Source: Kutzneria buriramensis
GTDB lineage: Bacteria > Actinomycetota > Actinomycetes > Mycobacteriales > Pseudonocardiaceae
Length of the DNA stretch: 64,000 nt
Reading direction: 5' to 3'
Assembly: GCF_003387475.1 (NCBI RefSeq)
Contig: NZ_QUNO01000005.1
Coordinates: forward strand, 310,001-374,000
Shown here: piece after piece, positions 36,947-45,000 of the stretch
How the letters are laid out: each line of letters begins with the position of its first letter
Position numbering within the stretch: position 1 is the first letter of the stretch
Program-made: the position numbers and the translations under genes
Notes under the pieces: generated by a model
Databases searched by the model: none
Told to the model about the DNA's origin: nothing
What the model saw: the letters and a program-made list of their open reading frames with translations, nothing else

Positions 36947-38242
36947 TCAGGGGCGGGCCGTGTCGAGCGGCACGTCGCCGGACCGGACCAGGCCCAGTTG
37001 TACGGTCTGCCGGCCGACCACCGCGTCGACGGCCCAGTCGACCAGGATTCGCGCGCGGTTGCCCGGCATCGCCGCCAGGTGGTAGCCGCGCGTCACCACC
37101 GCTGCGGGCAGCCCGGACAGCGGGACGCCCAATGGATTGGCCGCCGCCTGCAGCCCGCCGAAGTCGACGACGAAGCCGAGGTCGTGGTGCCGGTACTCGC
37201 CGGCCCGGCCGTGTCCCAGCGACGCGGCGACATTGCGCCCGGCCAGCCGGCCCTGCCGCGTCGCGTGTTGTGCGGTCATCGCCGTCAACTCGCCCTGCCT
37301 GGTCAGGTCCGGCACCGCGGCGCAGTCCCCGCAGGCGAAGATCTCCGGATGCCCGGGCACGGCGAGCGTGGTGTCGACCACGAGCCGGCCGCCCTGGGTC
37401 GGCAGACCGGTGGCGTCCGTCAGCGGATCCGGTCGCACGCCGACGCACCAGGCGAGGGTCCGGCTGGGGATGAACTCGCCGGTGGTCAGCAGGACACCCT
37501 CGCCAGTGGCCTCCCGCACGGAGGTTCCGGTCAGCACCTCGACCCCGCGCCGGCGCAGCAACCTGTCCGCCGCGCGGGACAGCCGCGGATCCAATTCCGG
37601 CAACACCTTCGGGGCCACGTCCACCAGCAGCCAGCGGATCCGCTGGCTGCTCAGGGCCGCGTAGGCGCCGGCGACCGCCGCGGTGAACGGCGGCCCCTGC
37701 GCGGCGACTTCCGTGCCGGTGTAGCCGGCTCCGACCACGACGAACGTGCAGCGGGCGTCCCGCAGCGCCGGGTCCTGTGTCGCGCCGGCCAACTCGATCT
37801 GCCGAATCACGTGATCCCGCAGGTACAACGCCTCCGCGATGCTACGGAAACCGTGCGCGTGCACACCAACACCCGGGATGGGCAGCAGCTTGTTCACGCT
37901 TCCGGCGGCCAACACCAAGCGGTCATAGCCGACAGTATGTGAGCTGCCCTCCGGATCGGTGTAGGTCAGTTCGCGTCGATCGACCGACACCTTGTCGGCC
38001 GTGCCCAACGCCAACCGCACCCGTGGCAGCGCCTTGGTCAGCGACACCGCCACCCGACGCGGATCCAGCGCGGCCGCCGCCACCTGCGGCAGCAGCGGCA
38101 GGTAGAGGAAGTAGTCGGTTTTGTTGACCAGCACCACCTCTGTGTCCGGCGGCAACGCACGGATCAGCGCGCGGGCCGCGTTGAAGCCGGCGAAGCCGCC
38201 GCCGACGATCACGATCCGCTTCGGTGTGCCCACACCCTTCAC
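36947..38242 (-). CDS. ndh: Type II NADH dehydrogenase
   Basis: This 431-residue flavoprotein has a FAD-binding motif (RIVIVGGGFAGFNAARAL), NADH-binding motif (CTFVVVGAGYTGTEVAA), the IFACGDCAAV segment and a hydrophobic C-terminal part with GYHLAAMPGNRARI. NDH-2 passes electrons from NADH to menaquinone without proton pumping. It lies downstream of cydAB on the same strand, so the pair gives an NADH-to-oxygen chain suited to low oxygen. The GTG at 38242 is chosen; a longer open frame upstream is an accidental overlap with cydB. Confidence 0.85.
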   Translation of the reverse strand: MKGVGTPKRIVIVGGGFAGFNAARALIRALPPDTEVVLVNKTDYFLYLPLLPQVAAAALDPRRVAVSLTKALPRVRLALGTADKVSVDRRELTYTDPEGSSHTVGYDRLVLAAGSVNKLLPIPGVGVHAHGFRSIAEALYLRDHVIRQIELAGATQDPALRDARCTFVVVGAGYTGTEVAAQGPPFTAAVAGAYAALSSQRIRWLLVDVAPKVLPELDPRLSRAADRLLRRRGVEVLTGTSVREATGEGVLLTTGEFIPSRTLAWCVGVRPDPLTDATGLPTQGGRLVVDTTLAVPGHPEIFACGDCAAVPDLTRQGELTAMTAQHATRQGRLAGRNVAASLGHGRAGEYRHHDLGFVVDFGGLQAAANPLGVPLSGLPAAVVTRGYHLAAMPGNRARILVDWAVDAVVGRQTVQLGLVRSGDVPLDTARP

Positions 38243-38415
38243 CCCGCTTTGGAGAGCTCGACGCAAGGGGACGGAGTACCCGGTCCAGCCGGGACAAACC
38301 CGACCGGACGTCGGCTCTGCCCTGTCGCACCGGATGTCGGAGACCATGCGGTTCATCCACAACGGTCTGACCTGTTCGGACGTCGTCTTCGGCAGGCGCA
38401 CCGCTGTAACGGTCG

Positions 38416-39426
38416 TCATTCGGTTCGCGCACCGGTGCCGGCGCCCGGCACCGGACGCGAGAACATGCTGTACAGCCACCACAGCGACGGGATCAGGATC
38501 ACCGCGCCGACGGCCAGCACGATCAGCACGGACGCCAGGACGCTGTCGGTCGCCGCCGAGGTGCCGACGGTGACGTCGGGCTCCAGCATGGTCGGGTACT
38601 GTGCGGCGCCCCAACCCCACAGGATGGCCACGACCGCCGCCGCCGCGACCAGGCGGGCAATGCCGTAGCGGCGCCACCACAGCAGCGGGAACTCGGCGAT
38701 GCCGGCCACGGCGGAGAACACCACCAGCGGCAGCGCCCGGCCGGTGAGACCGGCGAACAACAGCGGAGCGTCGGCGCGCAGGATCCAGATTCCGGCCAGC
38801 GCGACGACGCCGGTCGCCACGCCGGTGGCCAGGGCGCGGGCACGAAACGCCGCGGCCACCTCGGGTTCGCCAGCACGAACGGCGTCGGCGCACAGATACA
38901 CAGCCGCCAGATACGCGCACGCCAGCACGGCGAGCACGCCGCCGAGCAGCGAACTGGGCCCGGTCCAGCTCGTGACCGGGTTGCCGGCCGCCACGCCCAG
39001 CGGCACGCGGCCGGAGGCGACGGCGCCGGCGACCGTGCCGAGAAAGAACGGCGTGAACACCGATGAGAGCGCGAACAGGCCGCCGAACAGTCGTCGCAGA
39101 CCCGGCTGCTCGGTCACTTTGCGGAACGCGAACGAGGAACCCCGTGCGATGATGCCCAGCGCGGCCAATGTGAGCGGAATGTACAAAGTAGACATCACCG
39201 CGGCGAAGACAGTCGGGAAACACGTCCACAGCAGCACCACCACGAAGATCAGCCACACGTGGTTGGCCTCCCAGACCGGCCCGATGCTGTGTTCGACTCG
39301 CCGCCGCTGACGGTCGTCGCGGCCGGCGAGCAGGTCCCATGCGCCGCCCCCGAAGTCCGCCCCGGCGAACAGCCCGTAGCAGCTCAAGCCGATCCACATC
39401 GCGGCGAGACAGACATCGGCCAGCAT
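38416..39426 (-). CDS. cydB: Cytochrome bd oxidase subunit II
   Basis: This 336-residue membrane protein has about eight spans and the CydB N-terminus MWIGLSCYGLFAGADFGGGA, followed by GPVWEANHVWLIFVVV. CydB is the structural partner of CydA in the quinol oxidase that reduces oxygen with high affinity. It starts 10 nt after the cydA stop. No cydCD exporter genes follow in this window. Confidence 0.93.
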   Translation of the reverse strand: MLADVCLAAMWIGLSCYGLFAGADFGGGAWDLLAGRDDRQRRRVEHSIGPVWEANHVWLIFVVVLLWTCFPTVFAAVMSTLYIPLTLAALGIIARGSSFAFRKVTEQPGLRRLFGGLFALSSVFTPFFLGTVAGAVASGRVPLGVAAGNPVTSWTGPSSLLGGVLAVLACAYLAAVYLCADAVRAGEPEVAAAFRARALATGVATGVVALAGIWILRADAPLLFAGLTGRALPLVVFSAVAGIAEFPLLWWRRYGIARLVAAAAVVAILWGWGAAQYPTMLEPDVTVGTSAATDSVLASVLIVLAVGAVILIPSLWWLYSMFSRPVPGAGTGARTE

Positions 39427-39436
39427 CGGATTCCCT

Positions 39437-40795
39437 TCACGTCACGGGGTAGCTTTCGACGTCCCGCTCCTGCGGCGCGGTCGGCACCGGCGTCTGTCTG
39501 GCCAGCCGGCGCATCACGTAGACCACGGCGACGGTCAGGCCCGCGTAGACGACAAGCACCAGCCACAGCCCGGCCATCAGCCCCGGTGCCGGGTTCACGG
39601 CGTCGTGCACGCTCATCACGCCCTGCACCACCCACGGCTGCCGCCCCTCCTCGGTGACGGTCCAACCGCATTCCAGCGCGACCACCGCCGCCGGACCGGC
39701 TATCGCCCCCAAAACGAGGAACGCACGATTCGGAACCCCTCGCCACCACCGTGCTGCGGCAAACCACACTCCCAGCGCCAGCAGGAAGAATCCGACGCCG
39801 ACCATCAGATCGAAGGACAGGTGCACGCCCGTCACCGGCGGCCACAGGTCCCGGGGCACGCGATCAAGCCCGGTGATCACCGTGTCCGGGTTGGAGCCGA
39901 CCAGCAGCGACAGGCCGTCCGGGATCTTCACGCCGTAGTCGAGCTGCCCGTCGGCGGCGACTCCCCCGACGGTCAACGGGATGTGCGAGCCGGTGTGGTA
40001 GACGCCCTCGATCGCGGCCAGCTTGGCCGGCTGGTACTGGGCGACGAACCGTGCCGCGTAGTCGCCGGCGACGATCTGGAATGGGGTCACCACCGCGCCG
40101 ACCGCGAACGGCAGGACAAAACCGATGCGGTGGTATCGGTCCCGGCGGCCGCGTAGCAGGGCCACCGCATAGACCGCGGCGGTGAGGAAGCAGGCGACCA
40201 TGATCGCGGCCAGGATCATGTGGATCGTCTCCGGCGGGGTCGCCGGGTTGAACATCGCCGCCCACGGCTGCACGCCGACGACATGGCCCTCGCGCAGCGT
40301 GAAGCCCTGCGGCTGGTTCATCCACGCGTTCGCGCTGACCACGAAGAAGGCCGAACAGATGCCGGCGATGATGATCGGCACACCGGTCAGCACGTGCCGG
40401 CGGGGCGGCAGCCGGTCCCAGCCGTACAGATAGATACCCAGGAAGATGGCCTCGACGAAGAACGCGATGCCCTCCATGGCGAACGGCAGCCCGATGACCT
40501 GACCGAATCGGCCCATCAGCCCCGGCCACAACAGCCCCATCTCGAAACTGAGGATCGTGCCGGATACGGCGCCGACAGCGAACAACACGCCCATGGCCCG
40601 CGCCCAGCGCCGGGCCAGCAGCCGGTAGCTCCGGTCACCGGTGCGGATCCCGCGCCACTCGACCAGCACGGTCAGCAGCGGCAGGCCGACGCCCAGGCAG
40701 GCGAGCACGATGTGCCAGGCCAGGGAGAAGCCCATCTGGGCGCGGGCGGCCGCGAGGTCGTCCGGTCGCACGACGGCGAGCGCGTTCGACACCAT
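39437..40795 (-). CDS. cydA: Cytochrome bd oxidase subunit I
   Basis: This 452-residue polytopic protein is CydA: RAQMGFSLAWHIVLACLGVG carries the haem-ligand His, SANAWMNQPQGF and GRQPWVVQGVMSV are family signatures, and the Q-loop is of the short type. It oxidises menaquinol and holds haems b558, b595 and d. The ATG at 40795 is preferred; the frame open to 41095 overlaps the upstream membrane protein by chance. Confidence 0.93.
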   Translation of the reverse strand: MVSNALAVVRPDDLAAARAQMGFSLAWHIVLACLGVGLPLLTVLVEWRGIRTGDRSYRLLARRWARAMGVLFAVGAVSGTILSFEMGLLWPGLMGRFGQVIGLPFAMEGIAFFVEAIFLGIYLYGWDRLPPRRHVLTGVPIIIAGICSAFFVVSANAWMNQPQGFTLREGHVVGVQPWAAMFNPATPPETIHMILAAIMVACFLTAAVYAVALLRGRRDRYHRIGFVLPFAVGAVVTPFQIVAGDYAARFVAQYQPAKLAAIEGVYHTGSHIPLTVGGVAADGQLDYGVKIPDGLSLLVGSNPDTVITGLDRVPRDLWPPVTGVHLSFDLMVGVGFFLLALGVWFAAARWWRGVPNRAFLVLGAIAGPAAVVALECGWTVTEEGRQPWVVQGVMSVHDAVNPAPGLMAGLWLVLVVYAGLTVAVVYVMRRLARQTPVPTAPQERDVESYPVT

Positions 40796-40838
40796 GGGCG
40801 CAGGCTGCCCGCACGATGCCGGGGCAAACGCGTGGTGC

Positions 40839-41888
40839 TCAATCGGCGGCGAACTGCTCCCGGCGCTTGCGTTGGCGATAGCCGTACGTCGCCCTGAGCA
40901 CCGCCTCCTCGCTCTCCAGGCGAGCGCCGAGCGCGCCGGCGATGGTGGCCACCGACGCGGCCAGCCAGGCCAACCGCAGGTGGTCGAGCAGGCTGAGCGG
41001 ATGGCCGATCTGGCGCTGCAGGACTTCCGGGTCGAGAAGCAGGGTGGCTCCCGCCAACACCAGCGCGAACAGTGCGGCGTACAACGCGAGGACACCGCAC
41101 ACCAGCGTGATGACCGTGGTGAGGTTGTACAACACGGCCCGGCCGCGGCCCAGCGCGTCGTCCGGGCGTTCCCACAGGCGGTGCCGCGAGATCAGCCAAG
41201 CGACCATGGCCGACAGGGACAGCAGCATCACGGCGAGCAGCCGCAGCGGATGCGACTGGATGCCCAGCTGCCAGATGGTCGGGCTTATCATCGTGTAGGC
41301 GCCGGTGCCCAACGCGGCGACCAGCACACTGGACAACCCGATCGCCAGCCGCCATGGCCGGTTGGCCCGCACCATGCCGGCGATCATGCGTAGCCGGCCG
41401 AAATGCCCCGACGCGATGAACCGCACCCCGATGTCGTCGGTGGGCGTCTCGATCCGCCGCGCCAGGCTCGACAGCGGGCGCGGCCGGCCGACAAGTTCGC
41501 CGACCAGCGCGGTGACCGTGTCGGCCACCTTGTGGCGGAGTCCCCAGCCGCCCATCGCAGGCAGCGAGGCGACGGCCAGCCCGTCCTGCGCGCTGGCGTC
41601 GGCGATGATCGGGTCCGTGCCGGCACGCCGCGGCAGGTCGGTCAGGCACACCCACAGGTCGCACCGGTCCTTGACGACCTGCCCACGGACCATGCCCACG
41701 ACGTGTCGGACGCTGCCGTGCTCGTCGGCCGCGAACTGATCCCGCACCAGCATCACCCGCCAGCGCACGCCGCTGTCCACCCGTCGCGCCAGCAGTTGGG
41801 GCAGACGGTCGGCCAGCGGCTCCGCGAGCTCGGTGGCCAGGCCGGGATCGGCCAACAGGCCCAGTAGGACAGTCCGTTGCGCAGGCAC
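40839..41888 (-). CDS. Conserved actinobacterial membrane protein of unknown function
   Basis: The 349-residue protein has a soluble N-terminal half (about 1-175, including [12 protein letters not shown]) and four to five membrane spans in the C-terminal half ([70 protein letters not shown]). I do not recognise a named domain. It lies 43 nt upstream of cydA on the same strand and probably belongs to the same transcription unit; a link to respiration is only positional. Confidence 0.7.
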   Translation of the reverse strand: MPAQRTVLLGLLADPGLATELAEPLADRLPQLLARRVDSGVRWRVMLVRDQFAADEHGSVRHVVGMVRGQVVKDRCDLWVCLTDLPRRAGTDPIIADASAQDGLAVASLPAMGGWGLRHKVADTVTALVGELVGRPRPLSSLARRIETPTDDIGVRFIASGHFGRLRMIAGMVRANRPWRLAIGLSSVLVAALGTGAYTMISPTIWQLGIQSHPLRLLAVMLLSLSAMVAWLISRHRLWERPDDALGRGRAVLYNLTTVITLVCGVLALYAALFALVLAGATLLLDPEVLQRQIGHPLSLLDHLRLAWLAASVATIAGALGARLESEEAVLRATYGYRQRKRREQFAAD

Positions 41889-41920
41889 ACCGGTTGACTA
41901 CCCGATGCAACGCCGGGTAC

Positions 41921-42076
41921 TCAGCGGCGCCGGTTGAATGACGGGAGCCCCTCTCTCTCCTCGGTCTGCTGCGGGCTGGGCCAGGGAGGATCGCCGTCAT
42001 GGTTGTCCAGCACGTCGAGCAGGTGCTCACGATCTACCAGGCCGCCCGGCCTGGGGACCGCTGAGACGCGGGTCAT
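41921..42076 (-). CDS. Possible small protein (51 residues), uncertain
   Basis: A short frame starting MTRVSAVPRPGGLVDREHLL and rich in acidic residues lies just upstream of the membrane-protein gene. The ribosome-binding site is weak (GAAGG immediately before the ATG). It could be a small hydrophilic protein or chance. Confidence 0.25.
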   Translation of the reverse strand: MTRVSAVPRPGGLVDREHLLDVLDNHDGDPPWPSPQQTEEREGLPSFNRRR

Positions 42077-42364
42077 CCTTCGTAACCCGGCCTTTCCGGA
42101 CCGCTGACTACCGGGCGCGGCAGGCACGTGCGCCTCGATGACCCGCGCTTGCGCAACACCGACTTCTGCCGCGCCTCAACGGCCCGGTCATCAACCCCAG
42201 CGAGATCCACCGCCCGCAGGCGCAGAACACCATCCCCCGCAGCAGGTAGGTCCGCTGCGTCTCGGGATGGCGCTGGACGCCTGCACGGCCGAGCCCGACT
42301 CACCTTCGGCGCAGTCGCTGCGACTCCTGTCCAGATGGGCGGCGAACCCGCAAGGCCGGCATTG
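42077..42364. other. Intergenic stretch, no gene supported
   Basis: About 290 bp between the SbnB-like gene and the cyd-side genes. No terminator, operator or coding frame with protein-like composition is visible. It marks the left border of the biosynthetic cluster. Confidence 0.45.
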
Positions 42365-43372
42365 TCAGTTGTAGCGGCTGAGTTCGGCGAAGAAGCCGTC
42401 GATCCGCTGGAGGCGGCCACGCCGCGCGGCCTCGTCGTAGACGAACTTTCCGACGGCAAGGTCCAGGACTCCGAGGCCGAACGGGGAGAAGACGAGAGGC
42501 TTGCCGGGCCGCGGCGTGACGGCACCGGTGAGCACGTCGTAGAGGGTGGCGTCGACGAAGTCGCGAGAGCCGGTGAGCTGTTCGGCAAGGTGCGGCGAGG
42601 TGTTGGCCTTGAGGCAGTGATCGACGTCGTCGAGGACGTTGGTGGCGGCCAGGATGACCTCGGGAGCCAGGTCCCGGAGCGACAGGTGGAGCACCAGCGG
42701 GTGGTGGGCGAACCACGAGGGGTCATGCACGTGCGGCGTGGCGGCGGTGGTGGCGAACACGACGAGCCCGGCCTTCTCGATGGCGGACCGGGGATCGGTG
42801 TGCACGGTCACCGAGTCGGCATGGATGTGCTCCCGGAACCGCCGGGCGTAGTCGGCGGACAGGTCGTACACGCCGACCTCGTCGAACTCCCAGCCGGTGC
42901 CGACCAGGAACTCGTGGACGTAGCGGGCGATCAGGCCGGTGCCGAAGTAGGTGACCCGGCGCGGGCGGTCGCCGCGGGCCAGGGTGGCGGCGGCCAGCAC
43001 GGCGGAGGCGGCGGTCCTGGTGGCGCTGATGATGGAGCTTTCCAGGCAGCCGAAGGGATAGCCGGTCTCCGGATCGTTGAGGACGAGCACGGCGGACGCG
43101 CGCGGCAGGCCGGTGCGGATGTTGGCGGGGAAGCTGGAGATCCACTTGATGCCGTCGACGGCGATGTCGCCGCGCACGGAGGCCGGCAGCGCGATGGTGC
43201 GGGCGCCGGGCCGGTCCGGGTAGGTCAGGAAGTAGCTGGGCGGATTGACGGTCTGCGCCCGGCCGTGCAGCCGATAGGCGTGCTCGACCACATCGACGAG
43301 CTCCCGGTGGCGATCGCGCAGCATTTCCTGGACGACCGCGCCACCGATGACTGAAAACGTGGGTGTGCCCAT
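42365..43372 (-). CDS. SbnB-like ornithine cyclodeaminase-family dehydrogenase
   Basis: This 335-residue protein is of the ornithine cyclodeaminase/mu-crystallin fold. It has SYFLTYPDRPGARTIALPAS, a glycine-rich segment (PFGCLESSIISATRTAASA) and the NAD-binding VTYFGTGLIARYVHEFL. These features are closest to SbnB, which oxidatively cleaves N-(2-amino-2-carboxyethyl)-glutamate to give 2,3-diaminopropionate. The usual partner SbnA, a cysteine-synthase-like enzyme, is not within this window. It may supply a non-protein amino acid to the cluster on its right, or act as an imine reductase on another substrate. Confidence 0.75.
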   Translation of the reverse strand: MGTPTFSVIGGAVVQEMLRDRHRELVDVVEHAYRLHGRAQTVNPPSYFLTYPDRPGARTIALPASVRGDIAVDGIKWISSFPANIRTGLPRASAVLVLNDPETGYPFGCLESSIISATRTAASAVLAAATLARGDRPRRVTYFGTGLIARYVHEFLVGTGWEFDEVGVYDLSADYARRFREHIHADSVTVHTDPRSAIEKAGLVVFATTAATPHVHDPSWFAHHPLVLHLSLRDLAPEVILAATNVLDDVDHCLKANTSPHLAEQLTGSRDFVDATLYDVLTGAVTPRPGKPLVFSPFGLGVLDLAVGKFVYDEAARRGRLQRIDGFFAELSRYN

Positions 43373-43529
43373 TTCGCCTGCCCCCAGTGACGTCTTTCCC
43401 GGCCAATGGCGACCAGTCTCCGGCGCCGGAAATCGACGGTCAAGCGTATGCGCGGTCTTTCAGCGCTGGCTTCAAGCGCCGGGTCGGCCGCTTGATCGAC
43501 ACGTCAGTAGACTGTGCGGACGGCGAGAA

Positions 43530-43554
43530 ACAGGTTAGCATTACACCTGTAAGT
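43530..43554. promoter_or_regulatory. Inverted repeat, candidate operator of the ArsR-type regulator
   Basis: ACAGGT-N9-ACCTGT spans 43530-43550 and overlaps TTACA-CC-TGTAA (43541-43552). It is 31-55 bp before the GTG of the ArsR-type gene. The string CACCTGTAAGT at 43544-43554 recurs at 62002-62012, upstream of the MMPL exporter gene. Confidence 0.5.
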
Positions 43555-43584
43555 CAGAACTAACATGCCGGATCGGAGGCCGCG

Positions 43585-43926
43585 GTGACCAGGGAGCAAC
43601 TGCTTGCCGTGCTCGCCGCCGTCGGCCACGAGCAGCGCCTGCGGATCATCGTGGAGCTGGCCCGCAACCGCCTGCACGTCAGCGAGCTGGCCCGGCGCCT
43701 GCAGCTGTCCCGCCCGCTGCTCTACATGCACCTCGAGCGCCTGGAGAAAGCCGGCCTCGTCACCGGCAGCCTGGAACTCTCGCCGCAGGGCAAGGCGATG
43801 AAGTTCTTCGAGCTCACACCGTTCGACCTGCATCTCACCGTGGACACCGTGCTCGAGGCGATGGCCGACGACGGCGACGCCGAGACCGAACTGGGGGAAT
43901 CCAACGTGAAGGGGAGCACGACATGA
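43585..43926 (+). CDS. ArsR-type winged-helix regulator
   Basis: The 113-residue protein is a compact winged helix: LAAVGHEQRLRIIVELA, then HVSELARRLQLSRPLLYMHL and LEKAGLVTGSLEL. It has no metal-binding CxC, so it belongs to the non-metal ArsR/HTH_20 group. GGAGG lies 5 nt before the GTG. It overlaps the next gene in ATGA and heads a three-gene operon with two membrane proteins. A palindrome upstream, partly repeated at the exporter promoter, suggests it controls itself and export of the cluster product. Confidence 0.82.
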   Translation: MTREQLLAVLAAVGHEQRLRIIVELARNRLHVSELARRLQLSRPLLYMHLERLEKAGLVTGSLELSPQGKAMKFFELTPFDLHLTVDTVLEAMADDGDAETELGESNVKGSTT

Positions 43927-44156
43927 CCGGCGCCATCGTCGCCATCGCCATCGTTCTGATCGTCATCGGCGGCATCACCGCGGGCGTCGTCTCGTACTTC
44001 CGGCTCCAGCGCCACCGCGCGGACGCCATCGCCATGGCCAGCTACCGCAAGCTCGCCGAGCAGGCAGTGGCCAACCAGGAGGCGCTCCAGGCCGAGCTCG
44101 CCACCGTGGCCGCCCGGCTGGCCTCGGTGGAGGAGTTGCTGCGGAGCGTGGAGTGA
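43923..44156 (+). CDS. Small single-span membrane protein with coiled coil
   Basis: This 77-residue protein has one membrane span (IVAIAIVLIVIGGITAGVVS) and a C-terminal amphipathic helix (QALQAELATVAARL-like heptads, residues about 42-76). It is translationally coupled on both sides (ATGA with arsR, GTGA with the sensor-domain gene). Such small proteins often bridge a membrane sensor and a cytosolic regulator. That role is inferred from position only. Confidence 0.75.
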   Translation: MTGAIVAIAIVLIVIGGITAGVVSYFRLQRHRADAIAMASYRKLAEQAVANQEALQAELATVAARLASVEELLRSVE

Positions 44157-44881
44157 GCCGGGCCGCGAGCGCGGTCCGGCTGCCCCTGACCCGCGCGCCG
44201 TGGGCGGCCACCGCGTACCTGGGCAGCTATCTGGCGCTCGGTCCCGCGCTGTTCGTGGCGACGGTCGTGGTCGTCGCGGTTGCCTGTGTCCTGAGCATCA
44301 GCTGGCTGGGTTTCCCACTGTTGGTGGGCGCGGCGGGCATCGTGCGCGGCTGCGCGGACATCGAACGCTGGCGTACGCGGCTGGTCGCCGAGCCGATCAC
44401 CGGCGGCTACCTGGCCGTCGGCGACGCCGGCGTGTTCACCCAGCTCAGAGTCAGATGGACGGACCCGGCCACCCGCCGGGACTGCGGCTACCTGATGGCG
44501 CTCATGCCGGCGTTGCTGTTACTGGACGCGGCGACGATGCTGCTCTGGCTCACCCTGCTGGCCGGCATCACGGTGCCGCTGTGGTTCTGGACGATCCCGC
44601 AGACCTGGCCGGACGGCCGGACCGAGCACGGGTTGCACATCGCGCCGCTGGGAATCTGGCTCGGCGATCTGCCGAGCGCCCTGGTCTTCGCGGCGGTCTG
44701 CGTCGTGCTCGCCGCCGCCGCGAGCCACCTGGTGGTCGCCGTCGCCGCCCTGCACGCCCGGGTGGCGCGCGCGCTGCTCGGGCCGGCCACCGACCCGCTG
44801 GCGGCGGCGAAGCGGGTGCTCGCCGAGCCGGGCCCGCTGCCGCCGTGGCGGCTCGACCAGCGAATTTCACGGAGCACTTAA
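44153..44881 (+). CDS. Stand-alone membrane sensor-domain protein
   Basis: This 242-residue protein has four membrane spans (YLGSYLALGPALFVATVV, ISWLGFPLLVGAAGIV, LMALMPALLLLDAATMLLW, ALVFAAVCVVLAAAASHLVV) arranged like the 'putative sensor' domain found at the N-terminus of many actinobacterial histidine kinases. No kinase or output domain follows. With the ArsR-type regulator and the coiled-coil protein it forms a three-gene unit that may relay a membrane signal to transcription. Confidence 0.7.
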   Translation: MSRAASAVRLPLTRAPWAATAYLGSYLALGPALFVATVVVVAVACVLSISWLGFPLLVGAAGIVRGCADIERWRTRLVAEPITGGYLAVGDAGVFTQLRVRWTDPATRRDCGYLMALMPALLLLDAATMLLWLTLLAGITVPLWFWTIPQTWPDGRTEHGLHIAPLGIWLGDLPSALVFAAVCVVLAAAASHLVVAVAALHARVARALLGPATDPLAAAKRVLAEPGPLPPWRLDQRISRST

Positions 44882-45000
44882 CGACGTAGCCCACGCATTT
44901 CCCCGAATCTATGCTATTCCCGCACGGCACACTCGCCACTCGCATCGCACGCGAATTGATTGCGATCTCGGGAATGGACAATCGAATGGGGGAGTTCGAC

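Noticed and set aside
36947-39397. 816-codon minus-strand frame joining NDH-2 to upstream sequence
   Set aside because: Only the first-transcribed part overlaps cydB in another frame and has no protein-like character; NDH-2 starts at the GTG near 38242.
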